From Mucilaginibacter pallidiroseus (GTDB lineage Bacteria > Bacteroidota > Bacteroidia > Sphingobacteriales > Sphingobacteriaceae), in assembly GCF_007846085.1 (NCBI RefSeq), contig NZ_VOEJ01000007.1:124001-188000 (forward strand): a DNA stretch of 64,000 nucleotides, in the 5' to 3' direction. This document shows positions 51,030 to 59,446 of this stretch, one piece after another. Numbering within the stretch: position 1 is the stretch's first letter; each line of letters starts with the position of its first letter. The notes under the pieces were generated by a model. It saw only the letters and a list, made by a program, of their open reading frames with translations, was not told the DNA's origin and made no database searches. The position numbers and the translations under genes are program-made.

Positions 51030-52037
51030 ATGAAAATCGCAGTTGTTGGTGCCACAGGCTTGGTGGGCACTAAAATGTTGCAGGTTCTGGCAGAACGCAA
51101 CTTCCCTGTTACAGAATTAATCCCCGTAGCTTCTCCTAAAAGTATTGGTAAAGAAATCGACTTTAAGGGTAAGAAGTTTAAGGTGGTTTCTGTTGAGGAT
51201 GCGATTAAACAGAAGCCGGATATTGCTTTGTTCTCTGCAGGTGGCAGCGCTTCTTTAGAGCAGGCCCCATTGTTTGCCCAAGCTGGCACAACCGTGGTTG
51301 ATAACTCATCGGCATGGCGTATGGATCCTACCAAAAAACTGGTAGTACCCGAGGTAAATGCAAACGTGCTTACTGCTGATGACAAGATCATTGCTAACCC
51401 AAATTGCTCAACCATACAAATGGTAGTGGCCTTAAAACCACTGCACGATAGATACAAAATTAAACGTGTTGTGGTATCAACCTATCAATCGGTAACCGGT
51501 ACCGGCGTTAAAGCCGTTGACCAGCTGTTTAACGAGCGTAAAGGTATCGACGGACCAAAAGCTTACCCATACACTATTGACCTTAACGTGTTGCCTCAGA
51601 TAGACGTTTTCACTGAAAACGGCTACACAAAAGAGGAAATGAAAATGGTTAAGGAAACCAACAAGATCATGGGCGACGACAGCATCCGAGTTACTGCTAC
51701 AACGGTGCGTATCCCGGTTATGGGCGGTCACTCGGAGTCGGTTAATATCGAGTTCGAAAACGACTTTGACCTGGCCGAAGTGCGCGAATTATTAAGTGCT
51801 GCGCCAGGTGTAGTTGTGGTTGACGATACCGCCAACCTTAAATACCCAATGCCGCTTGACGCACACGATAAAGATGAGGTTTTTGTGGGCCGTATCCGCC
51901 GTGATGAAAGCCAGGATAAAACACTTAACTGCTGGATAGTAGCAGATAACCTGCGCAAAGGTGCAGCTACCAATGCCGTGCAGATTGCAGAATACCTGGT
52001 GGCCAACCATTTGGTAGGGCAAGCGGTAGAAGCATAA
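51030..52037 (+). CDS. asd: Aspartate-semialdehyde dehydrogenase
   Basis: 335 residues, typical length. NADP-binding start KIAVVGATGLVGTKMLQVL, active-site Cys126 in NPNCSTIQMV, GGHSESVNIEF with the catalytic His, and NCWIVADNLRKGAATNAVQI near the C-terminus. Converts aspartyl phosphate to aspartate semialdehyde for lysine/diaminopimelate, methionine and threonine. Single gene with terminator. Confidence 0.97.
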   Translation: MKIAVVGATGLVGTKMLQVLAERNFPVTELIPVASPKSIGKEIDFKGKKFKVVSVEDAIKQKPDIALFSAGGSASLEQAPLFAQAGTTVVDNSSAWRMDPTKKLVVPEVNANVLTADDKIIANPNCSTIQMVVALKPLHDRYKIKRVVVSTYQSVTGTGVKAVDQLFNERKGIDGPKAYPYTIDLNVLPQIDVFTENGYTKEEMKMVKETNKIMGDDSIRVTATTVRIPVMGGHSESVNIEFENDFDLAEVRELLSAAPGVVVVDDTANLKYPMPLDAHDKDEVFVGRIRRDESQDKTLNCWIVADNLRKGAATNAVQIAEYLVANHLVGQAVEA

Positions 52038-52092
52038 GTAGAGAAAAGTGAATAAAAAGCAGAGATTAGTTTTCTGCTTTGAAAAATAGATG

Positions 52093-52127
52093 AATAGGGA
52101 TGATCGGAAGATTATCCCTATTTTTTT
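52093..52127 (+). terminator. Rho-independent terminator of asd
   Basis: Arms AATAGGGAT (52093-52101) and ATCCCTATT (52114-52122), 12-base loop, seven T residues. Confidence 0.88.
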
Positions 52128-52201
52128 ACAATCTTAAATTTACTAAAACTATAAAAACCATTACCTGTAGTTAATAATACATCTATATAAAAAACAGTAT
52201 T

Positions 52202-52750
52202 ATGGCTAATTTAAATAACAAGAAGGTAGCAATGCTTACCGAGGAAGGTTTTGAGCAGGTTGAGTTAACAAGCCCTAAAGAGGCACTTGAAGCTGCCGGT
52301 GCAACCGTACACATTATATCTCCACAAAGCGGAAAAATTAAAGCATGGGACCATACCGATTGGGGTATTGAGGTTGATGTGGACAGGGTGTTGAGCGAAG
52401 TGAGCCCGGATGATTATGATGCACTTGTATTACCCGGCGGTGTTTTAAACCCGGATAAGCTGCGCCAGAATAAAGACGCAGTAGCATTTGCATCAGCATT
52501 TTTGGATGAAGGAAAACCCGTAGCTGCAATTTGCCACGGCCCGCAATTACTGATAGAAACCGGCATGATCAGCGGCAGGCGTTTAACATCATACCCATCA
52601 TTACAAACTGACCTTAAAAACGCCGGTGCCGAGTGGGTTGATGAGCAGGTGGTAACAGATAACGGCTTAGTAACCAGCCGCCGACCTGATGACCTGGATG
52701 CTTTTAATGCAAAAACCATTGAGGAAATTGGTGAAGGGGTGCACGTATAA
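52202..52750 (+). CDS. PfpI/DJ-1 family type 1 glutamine amidotransferase-like protein
   Basis: 182 residues. Start KKVAMLTEEGFEQVELTSPK, Glu in the pocket, and the nucleophile elbow AAICHGPQLLI with the reactive Cys and His (CHG). C-terminal SRRPDDLDAFNAKTIEEIGE matches PfpI/YhbO/general-stress-protein-18 type. The family includes intracellular proteases and deglycases; which activity applies is unsettled. Confidence 0.94.
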   Translation: MANLNNKKVAMLTEEGFEQVELTSPKEALEAAGATVHIISPQSGKIKAWDHTDWGIEVDVDRVLSEVSPDDYDALVLPGGVLNPDKLRQNKDAVAFASAFLDEGKPVAAICHGPQLLIETGMISGRRLTSYPSLQTDLKNAGAEWVDEQVVTDNGLVTSRRPDDLDAFNAKTIEEIGEGVHV

Positions 52751-52768
52751 ATAAAGGCATAACTCATG

Positions 52769-52847
52769 TCATTGCGAGCGAAAGCGTGGCAATCCCATCG
52801 CGTGCATATTTGAGCGCGATGAGATTGCCGCATCGCTACGCTCTTCG
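52769..52847. repeat. Dispersed palindromic repeat, family A (copy 2)
   Basis: Same start GTCATTGCGAG as 9100-9180; arms GTGGCAATCCCATCGCG (52785-52801) and CGCGATGAGATTGCCGC (52815-52831) pair with two mismatches. Immediately followed by family C repeat. Serves as a REP-like hairpin after the PfpI gene. Confidence 0.78.
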
Positions 52848-52860
52848 AATTGACATTCTT

Positions 52861-52895
52861 TATTTCGGTTCCCCCTTCAGGGGGTTAGGGGGCTT
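52861..52895. repeat. Family C repeat, left copy (flanks carotenoid gene)
   Basis: Text TATTTCGGTTCCCCCTTCAG then GGGGTTAGGGGGCTT. The reverse complement, with one base missing, is at 54378-54411 on the other side of the carotenoid-desaturase gene. The inner CCCCCTTCAGGGGG is itself self-complementary around TTCA. C-rich strand blocks stand out against the local base composition. Confidence 0.8.
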
Positions 52896-52908
52896 TCAGG
52901 GCTTTTCC

Positions 52909-52916
52909 TATCTTTA
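52909..52916 (+). promoter_or_regulatory. Candidate -7 box (variant TATCTTTA)
   Basis: One base from TAnnTTTG, seven bases before ATG 52924, right after the left family C repeat. Confidence 0.4.
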
Positions 52917-52923
52917 TCGCCTC

Positions 52924-54396
52924 ATGGCTAAACAAAAAGCACTTATTGTAGGCGCGGGTATTGCAGGCATTGCCACTGCTATAAGGCTGGCAGTTAAAGG
53001 TTACGATGTTGAAGTATTCGAAGCCAACGCTTACCCGGGTGGCAAGCTGTCTGAAATTGAAACCAATGGTTATCGTTTTGATGCCGGGCCAAGTTTGTTT
53101 ACCATGCCGCAATATGTTGATGAGCTTTTTACCCTGGCAGACAAAAATCCTTCGGATTATTTTGCTTATCAAAAACTTGATGTTGTTTGCAAATACTTTT
53201 ATCCAGACGGCACACGCCTAAACGCCTATGCCGAAACCAAAGCCTTTGCCAAAGAAATTGAAGAAAAAACATCTGAACCGGCACAAGCCCTTGTAAACTT
53301 TTTGGCTTATAGCCGCGATATTTACAGCATTACCAACCATGTATTTTTAGAGCGGTCGTTACACCAACTGAAAACGTTTTTGCGCTGGGATACGGTCCGC
53401 TCTATATTGCGGTTCCCAAAAATCGACCCGTTTCGCACGATGCACCGTGCCAATGAATCATCTTTTAAGGATAAGCGCGTAGTACAATTGTTTGACAGGT
53501 ATGCCACCTACAATGGCTCAAACCCATACCAGGCGCCGGCAACGCTGAACGTTATACCACACCTGGAGCACCATTATGGTGCCTACTTCCCGGCTGGCGG
53601 CATGTACAGCATTACGCAAAACCTTGTAAAATTAGCCGAAGATGTAAGCGTAAAATTTACCTACAACTCCCCTGTTGATGAAATAGTGGTTATCAATAAA
53701 CAGGTGAAGGGCTTGCGCACGAAAGGACGGGATGTGTTAGGCGATGTTGTGGTGTCAAACATGGATGTTTGGTTCACCTACAAAAAGCTGCTTAAAAAGC
53801 ATGAAGCCTTGCATCCGCAAAAAATATTAAACCAGGAACGCAGCAGTTCGGCATTGATATTTTACTGGGGTATAAAAAAGCAATTTCCTCAACTCGACTT
53901 GCATAATATTTTCTTTGGCGGTGATTATCAGGCAGAATTTGATCACATATGGCTGAAGAAATACATCTACCAAGACCCGACGGTTTACATCAACATCAGT
54001 TCGAAGTACAAGGCTGATGATGCCCCGCCGGGCTGCGAAAACTGGTTTGTAATGATTAACGTACCGGCAAACAGCGGGCAGGATTGGGACAAGCTGGTCG
54101 AAAAGGCACGTGAAGATATACTTGTAAAAATTTCGAAAGAACTGGGTGAAGATATAAAACCCTTGATAGCCTGCGAGGAAATCCTTGACCCGCGCAGTAT
54201 TGAAAGTAAAACATCATCATACCAGGGATCGCTATACGGCACCAGTTCCAACAACCAGTTTGCTGCATTTTTGCGTCACGCCAATAAATCCTCAAAAGTA
54301 AAAGGCCTGTTTTTTTGCGGGGGTAGCGTACACCCAGGCGGAGGCATTCCGCTGGCTTTGCTGTCGGCGAAGATAGTAAGCCCCCTAACCCCCTGA
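52924..54396 (+). CDS. Phytoene desaturase/CrtD family carotenoid oxidoreductase
   Basis: 490 residues from ATG 52924 (MAKQKALIVGAGIAGIATAI), which puts the FAD dinucleotide motif at the N-terminus; an earlier in-frame start would read through the repeats. Second FAD segment near the end: GLFFCGGSVHPGGGIPLAL. YATYNGSNPYQAPATLNVIP is the pattern of 1-hydroxycarotenoid 3,4-desaturases (CrtD) as well as CrtI, so the exact step is uncertain. No crtB, crtY or crtZ is nearby. The last codons and stop (SPLTP, TGA) are supplied by the family C repeat, so the natural C-terminus may have been replaced. Confidence 0.88.
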   Translation: MAKQKALIVGAGIAGIATAIRLAVKGYDVEVFEANAYPGGKLSEIETNGYRFDAGPSLFTMPQYVDELFTLADKNPSDYFAYQKLDVVCKYFYPDGTRLNAYAETKAFAKEIEEKTSEPAQALVNFLAYSRDIYSITNHVFLERSLHQLKTFLRWDTVRSILRFPKIDPFRTMHRANESSFKDKRVVQLFDRYATYNGSNPYQAPATLNVIPHLEHHYGAYFPAGGMYSITQNLVKLAEDVSVKFTYNSPVDEIVVINKQVKGLRTKGRDVLGDVVVSNMDVWFTYKKLLKKHEALHPQKILNQERSSSALIFYWGIKKQFPQLDLHNIFFGGDYQAEFDHIWLKKYIYQDPTVYINISSKYKADDAPPGCENWFVMINVPANSGQDWDKLVEKAREDILVKISKELGEDIKPLIACEEILDPRSIESKTSSYQGSLYGTSSNNQFAAFLRHANKSSKVKGLFFCGGSVHPGGGIPLALLSAKIVSPLTP

Positions 54397-54411
54397 AGGG
54401 GGAACCGAATA
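54378..54411. repeat. Family C repeat, right copy (overlaps the gene end)
   Basis: Inverted copy of 52861-52895: AAGCCCCCTAACCCCCTGAA then GGGGGAACCGAATA. The codons AGC CCC CTA ACC CCC TGA of the carotenoid gene lie inside it. Outside both copies the flanks also match for a further CGAATTG. Confidence 0.82.
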
Positions 54412-54437
54412 CAATTCGCTCAAAACGTACCAAAAAA

Positions 54438-54461
54438 AATGCCCGACCAACATCGGGCATT
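54438..54461 (-). terminator. Terminator between the carotenoid gene and hemH
   Basis: Perfect arms AATGCCCGA and TCGGGCATT, 6-base loop. On the minus strand the stem is followed by TTTTTT, as a terminator of hemH; on the plus strand only TAAGCTTTT follows. Confidence 0.82.
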
Positions 54462-54470
54462 AAGCTTTTA

Positions 54471-54495
54471 CCCCCACCCTTCAGGGGGCTGGGGA
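54471..54495. repeat. Family C repeat, partial third copy
   Basis: CCCCCACCCTTCAGGGGGCT, same core CCCTTCAGGGGG in the orientation of the left copy, ending at the hemH stop codon region. Confidence 0.7.
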
Positions 54496-54496
54496 A

Positions 54497-55510
54497 TTAA
54501 TTAACCATTCCCGCCAATGCCTCAATCCATTTTGGTTCGGCGTTAAGGCTTTCTACAAGCTGCACGTGCTCGCCGCCAAGTGCTTTAAATTCGTCGCCAT
54601 ACTCAGTTGTTACTTCGTAAACAGTTTCCAGGCAGTCGGCCACGAACGCCGGGCAAAATATCAGCAGGCGCTTTTTACCTTCTTTCGCCATCTGTGCAAT
54701 TATCTCGCTGGTATAAGGCTGCACCCAGGGGTCGCTGCCCAGGCGCGATTGAAAGCAAACGGTATATTTTTCTTTTGGCAAGTTCATTTTAGCCGCAATC
54801 AACCGCGCTGTATCATGTGATTGTGCCGAGTAACAGAACTTATTGGTATCGTTAAGGGTGTTGCAGCAACCGTCAACTTTAAGGCAGTAGTTGCCTGTAT
54901 GGTCGCATTTTTTTAGCTGGCGCTGAGGCAAGCCGTGAAAGCTAAATAACACATGATCGTAACTTTCCGGATTATGCTTTGCAGCATTATCAGCAAATGT
55001 TTCGATCATCAAATCATTATCATGGAACGAATTAATGAAGCTTATTGGCGGCACGGTTTGCCATGTGCTAACAATGCTCATCACCTTTTCATGTACTGAA
55101 CCTGTACTTGCTGATGCATATTGCGGGAACATTGGTATAACCTGGATCTCACCTACCAAAGCCTCCTTAAGGCGCTGCAATGCCGAGTCTATTGATGGGC
55201 TCTGATAACGCATGGCCAGCTCAACTATATGCTCATCGCCAAGGCGCTGCTGTAAAAGCTGCTGCTGTAAAAGGCTGTAATGCAATAAAGGCGAACCGGT
55301 TTTTTCGTCCCAAATAGCGCGGTAGAGTTTAGCCGATTTCGGTGCCCTGAAAGGTACAATAACCGTTTTAACTAAAAACGTACGCAGTACAGGATTAACA
55401 TCAATAACCCGCGGGTCCATCAAAAACTCATCGAGGTATTTACGTACATCAGCTGTAGACGGACTATCGGGCGTACCCAAATTAATCAGTAAAATTCCTT
55501 TTTTAGCCAT
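54497..55510 (-). CDS. hemH: Ferrochelatase
   Basis: 337 residues. Start KKGILLINLGTPDSPS, catalytic His in VLFSFHGLPQRQL, then a Cys-rich stretch CDHTGNYCLKVDGCC and CFQSRLGSDPWVQPYTSE. Inserts iron into protoporphyrin IX (or coproporphyrin) in heme synthesis. The four Cys near CDHTGNYC suggest an iron-sulfur cluster or Zn site as in several bacterial ferrochelatases. Stand-alone here. Confidence 0.97.
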   Translation of the reverse strand: MAKKGILLINLGTPDSPSTADVRKYLDEFLMDPRVIDVNPVLRTFLVKTVIVPFRAPKSAKLYRAIWDEKTGSPLLHYSLLQQQLLQQRLGDEHIVELAMRYQSPSIDSALQRLKEALVGEIQVIPMFPQYASASTGSVHEKVMSIVSTWQTVPPISFINSFHDNDLMIETFADNAAKHNPESYDHVLFSFHGLPQRQLKKCDHTGNYCLKVDGCCNTLNDTNKFCYSAQSHDTARLIAAKMNLPKEKYTVCFQSRLGSDPWVQPYTSEIIAQMAKEGKKRLLIFCPAFVADCLETVYEVTTEYGDEFKALGGEHVQLVESLNAEPKWIEALAGMVN

Positions 55511-55764
55511 AATTTTAAGAGGGGTAAAAATACGACATTTTACCCCCTATCCCGCTTGCGTAATAACAAATTACAAAAAAATGATTGCTGATCTGAATTT
55601 AAAATCCAGTAAAATATTAAGTCAGAGAGGTCATGCTAAACTTGTTTCAGCACCTCACAAGCAAGGCAAACACTTTTCTTATTCAACTTTTGCAATGAGC
55701 TGCCGAAAATAAATTCGGCATGATAAACTGTTGATTTTTTTCTTCTCGATATTTTGTGTGCCTA

Positions 55765-58326
55765 CTACATTACAGGCGCGTTGTTAACACCATCGGCAAC
55801 GTTTCCACCGCGACCCTTCACATCAAACGCACGGAACTTTACAGCACCTGTTGCGCTTACCGGGCTGCTGTAAACAGGGCTGCTCGCGGTTGGCTCGGTG
55901 CCGTCTGTAGTATAACGAATAACCATACCCGGGAACTGCACATTAGCCGCATATTTACCGTCTTGCAAAATGACGCCCGGCTTAGGTATCCTAAAATTGT
56001 AACCGTTGTTATAATAGGCAATTCTTGGTAGCTCGCGTTTACCCAACACATTTAAAAATTTGCTCCACTCCTCGTTGTACATAGCTGCGGCCTTTGCCGG
56101 GTCTTTCTCTGTGGTCCATGCGGGATCTTGCGCCCAGGCCCGTTCGCCCAAGGCAATCAGTTTAGGGAATATCATGTAGTCCATACGCTCAGGCGTTTTT
56201 ACCGTTTCGGTCCATAAGGCACCTTGCAGGCCCACAATATTTGTTTTGCCGTAATCAGTAAGGCGTTGTTTGCCAATAAAAATATTACGGTTTACAGGCA
56301 GCCCGTTCTTATCTACATCCGCATTTTTAAAGTAATCGTAGGGGATGAACGAATAAAATTTATCAATGCCCAAAAATGCGCCCCAATAATAGCCAGGCTC
56401 ATCAAATGATTTATTGTTGGCCATGTCAAAATAAAGGTTTGTAACGCAGGTTAGCACCGTTTGGAAACCGCCATTAGCCAGTTTATAAGCCAAATCTTCC
56501 TGACCGCCGCCTAGTACGTTATTCCAAACATCTACACGCATACCTTCATTAGCAAATTGCGGGTTGGGCACGTAAGCATCCTGCCCGTCAATTTTTGTTT
56601 TGCGCAGCGCCATTTCTTCCCATCCGGCCAGCTTAATGTTGCGTTTTTTAAGGATATCATTAACGCGGCCATAAAAGTAGTACCAAAGGTCGCCGGTGTT
56701 TTTAACTTCCGGATGCGTTTTCTTAAGCGCCAGGTACGCAGGCGATTTTTCCCAGACACCCGCAGGCACTTCGTCGCCGCCAAAATGAATGGTTGGTAAC
56801 GGCGCACCGGCTTCTTTATAAATGTTTATCAAATCACCAACCACCGTTTCAATATAATTATAGGTTGATGGCAGGGCAACATCCATTACGTTGTCATTCC
56901 AGTATTGAACCGAGCGATAGTCAGACTTATCGCCCGCGCTGTAAAGCAAGTAACGCTCGGCACCGACTTTGTCACCAGCCGCCATCAATCGGGCGTAACG
57001 GTTTGCCATAGCCTTGATGGCACCGCGTGCGTGTCCCGGTGCTTCAATCTCTGGCATTACGGTTATATGGCGCTCGGTAGCGTATTTAAGTATTTCGATG
57101 TAATCTGCTTTTGAGTAATGGCCTGTACCGGCCGGGTTACTGAAATCCGGGCCAGAGCCATGGCCCGCAGGCAGGAAATTTTTACTATCAAGCGTATGCC
57201 CGCGTTTCGAGGCAACGTTGGTAAGCTCGGGTAATGAAGGCAGTTCTATCCGCCAGCCTTCATCATCAGTTAAGTGAAAGTGCAGGGTATTAAGCTTGTA
57301 AACAGACATCAGCTCGAGCAATTTTAAAACCTGCTGTTTGCTTTGAAAATTACGGGCAACATCCAGCATAACCGCACGGTAACCAAACCGTGGTGCATCG
57401 GCAACATTTACACCCGGTATTTCCGCATAAGCAGGTGCCGACGCTACCGCAGACGGAGGAATTAATATTTTAAGTGACTGCAAGCCGTAGTAAACGCCGG
57501 CATTGTTGCTTGCTGCAATAGTAATAGCGCCGGGCTTAACGGTGAGCTCATAACCCTCCTGACCCAGACCTGCTTTGTAGCTAAGTGTAATTGTATTGTT
57601 TGACGCTTTATTGGCAGTGCGCTTTCCAAATAATTTCTTTAGGTAAGCATCGAAGCCTGCTGCTTCTTTTTTATAAGCTTCATGCGTGGTAACAACGTTA
57701 ACATCGGGCTGCAACCTGAACGAGCCGCCAGTTTCGGTATAGCTTACCGGTGTAGGGATAATTTTGGTAAGCTTTTCTGCCGGGATATCAATAATGGTTT
57801 TGTTTTGATTGTACAAAACTTCGGGCGTAACCAAGCCTATATAATTTGGAGTAAAAGGTTTTACAACAAAATTGCCGATGCTATAACCTTTGGCGGGTTC
57901 GGCATCCCAAACAAGGTACGGGCCCTCAATAGCATCTGTAAAATTTACTACAGTAGCTTTGGTTATATACTCGATCCTGCCGCTTTCGCCGGGTTGGATA
58001 GCCTTAAAATTTGCGTTGGGGGTTATGCTATACAGGTCGCCGTTAACCTGCTCAATTGTTGCGTTGCCGCTGGTGGCATCGGGCACAAAATCACCCGCAG
58101 CGTTAAAATATATTTTCCAGCCACCGGCAGGCAGGGCATCGGTACCTTTATTTGCAATAACAAGCTCGGTAAGTGCCATTTGCTTGTTTTCATAAACATA
58201 TTCGTTGTTTACAACCTGCCAGGTAACAGACAGTTGTTTTGGATCGAGCCTTGGCAGTGCGGTATGGGCAGCCATAGCATTTACACTAAACACCACTGCA
58301 AGCAGTATTGACAACATTCGGCGCAT
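55765..58326 (-). CDS. GH20 beta-N-acetylhexosaminidase
   Basis: 853 residues with signal peptide (ends NAMAAH). N-terminal carbohydrate-binding CHB_HEX-like domain (about 28-165), GH20b (about 180-300), catalytic barrel with the Asp518-Glu519 pair in TIHFGGDEVPAGVW, MLDVARNFQSKQQVLKLLE, HLTDDEGWRIELPSLPEL, and a C-terminal CHB_HEX_C domain (VQFPGMVIRYTTDGTEPTAS). Removes terminal GlcNAc/GalNAc from chitin oligomers and glycans by substrate-assisted catalysis. Candidate operator upstream. Confidence 0.96.
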   Translation of the reverse strand: MRRMLSILLAVVFSVNAMAAHTALPRLDPKQLSVTWQVVNNEYVYENKQMALTELVIANKGTDALPAGGWKIYFNAAGDFVPDATSGNATIEQVNGDLYSITPNANFKAIQPGESGRIEYITKATVVNFTDAIEGPYLVWDAEPAKGYSIGNFVVKPFTPNYIGLVTPEVLYNQNKTIIDIPAEKLTKIIPTPVSYTETGGSFRLQPDVNVVTTHEAYKKEAAGFDAYLKKLFGKRTANKASNNTITLSYKAGLGQEGYELTVKPGAITIAASNNAGVYYGLQSLKILIPPSAVASAPAYAEIPGVNVADAPRFGYRAVMLDVARNFQSKQQVLKLLELMSVYKLNTLHFHLTDDEGWRIELPSLPELTNVASKRGHTLDSKNFLPAGHGSGPDFSNPAGTGHYSKADYIEILKYATERHITVMPEIEAPGHARGAIKAMANRYARLMAAGDKVGAERYLLYSAGDKSDYRSVQYWNDNVMDVALPSTYNYIETVVGDLINIYKEAGAPLPTIHFGGDEVPAGVWEKSPAYLALKKTHPEVKNTGDLWYYFYGRVNDILKKRNIKLAGWEEMALRKTKIDGQDAYVPNPQFANEGMRVDVWNNVLGGGQEDLAYKLANGGFQTVLTCVTNLYFDMANNKSFDEPGYYWGAFLGIDKFYSFIPYDYFKNADVDKNGLPVNRNIFIGKQRLTDYGKTNIVGLQGALWTETVKTPERMDYMIFPKLIALGERAWAQDPAWTTEKDPAKAAAMYNEEWSKFLNVLGKRELPRIAYYNNGYNFRIPKPGVILQDGKYAANVQFPGMVIRYTTDGTEPTASSPVYSSPVSATGAVKFRAFDVKGRGGNVADGVNNAPVM

Positions 58327-58342
58327 AAAGAAATATGATTTA

Positions 58343-58364
58343 ACGGTTTATAACCGTAAATATA
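58343..58364 (-). promoter_or_regulatory. Palindrome and promoter box upstream of the hexosaminidase
   Basis: ACGGTT-TAT-AACCGT (58343-58357), a 15-base palindrome, lies 16 bases before the start codon, with minus-strand TATATTTA (58357-58364) right beside it. Suggests repressor control of the GH20 gene. Confidence 0.4.
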
Positions 58365-58390
58365 ATCTTTAAAACTTCTTAAAATATTTT

Positions 58391-59317
58391 TTAAAGTGCA
58401 AATTTCACAAATCCAGACCCTTCGTTACCAAATATGAATTGTTTAGGATGGATAATTTCGGCTAGAATCTCTAATGAATCAACTAGACATGGGCCGGGGC
58501 GGTTGAAATAGTGGTTACCGTCGGCAATGTAAACGCGGTTGTTTTTTACAGCTTTTAAGTCATTAAAGCCTTGCTGCTGCAACAGCAGGTAAACTTCGCG
58601 CATTGTCCGTTCAATGGAAAACCCACATGGCATTAAGACAATCACTTCCGGGTCTTGCGCTAATATGTCGCCCCATTGCACATAAGGCGAATGCTTACCT
58701 GCCTGGGCTAATATTGGTATGCCGCCTGCAATGCTAACCAGTTCGGGCACCCAATTACCGGATATCATAAACGGATCGAGCCACTCTATACATGCCACAG
58801 TTGGTTTGTTCTCCATAAATTTAAGCTTATGCCGAACGATATTCACGCGCTCATCAAGATCTTCAATCAATCGTTCCCCAGCCTCGGTAACACCTAAAGC
58901 TTTGGCAACTGTGGTTATATCTGCAAAAACATCATCAAGACTATTTGGCTGTAGTGAGATAATTTGTACAGGTTTATCGAGGTAATTCTCAAGTGCTTTC
59001 TCCACATCGGCAAGGGTGACAGCGCAAACTTCACATTGCGCCTGGGTAATAATTACATCGGGAGCAAGGGATTTTATCACTTCTTTTTTTACAGTGTAAA
59101 CAGATAATGCATCGCTCAATATTTCCTTCACTTTAGCGTCAATTTCCCCACTGCTCAACCCTTCAGGGATATTAGCTTCAGTACAAACGGGCATGTTGCT
59201 TACACCATCAGGAAAATCACACTCGTGCGACCGGCCAACCAGGTTACCCTGCAAGCCAAGTGCGCAAACAATTTCGGTAGCTGAAGGCAAAAGAGATATT
59301 ATTTTTTGCTGATACAT
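58391..59317 (-). CDS. Cobalamin-binding-type periplasmic-binding-fold protein (BtuF-like)
   Basis: 308 residues. Opening KIISLLPSATEIVCALGLQG and GRSHECDFP is the signature of the cobalamin-binding/BtuF-like group; DVIITQAQCEVCAV and AQDPEVIVLMPCGF follow. It has no signal peptide, so unlike classical BtuF it may stay in the cytoplasm or be misassigned as transport. LysE (divergent) and a TonB receptor lie close. B12 or another corrinoid/metal chelate is plausible. Confidence 0.82.
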   Translation of the reverse strand: MYQQKIISLLPSATEIVCALGLQGNLVGRSHECDFPDGVSNMPVCTEANIPEGLSSGEIDAKVKEILSDALSVYTVKKEVIKSLAPDVIITQAQCEVCAVTLADVEKALENYLDKPVQIISLQPNSLDDVFADITTVAKALGVTEAGERLIEDLDERVNIVRHKLKFMENKPTVACIEWLDPFMISGNWVPELVSIAGGIPILAQAGKHSPYVQWGDILAQDPEVIVLMPCGFSIERTMREVYLLLQQQGFNDLKAVKNNRVYIADGNHYFNRPGPCLVDSLEILAEIIHPKQFIFGNEGSGFVKFAL

Positions 59318-59432
59318 ATATTATCCGGCGGTGGTTTAAAGCTGCAAATATGCAAAAATGCATGTTGGGCAGGCGTAAAAAATGTAACGGTGGCTTTGCA
59401 TTTTATTAAAGATATAATTACACGTATTAATA

Positions 59433-59440
59433 TATCTTTG
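59433..59440 (+). promoter_or_regulatory. -7 box TATCTTTG for the LysE gene
   Basis: Exact TAnnTTTG match six bases before ATG 59447. Confidence 0.55.
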
Positions 59441-59446
59441 CTGCCC

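Noticed and set aside
52786..52923. Longer start for the carotenoid desaturase
   Set aside because: The added codons run through repeats A and C and would displace the FAD motif from the N-terminus.
59306..59446. Longer start for the LysE gene
   Set aside because: It precedes the TATCTTTG box and adds residues unlike LysE; it also overlaps the divergent gene start.
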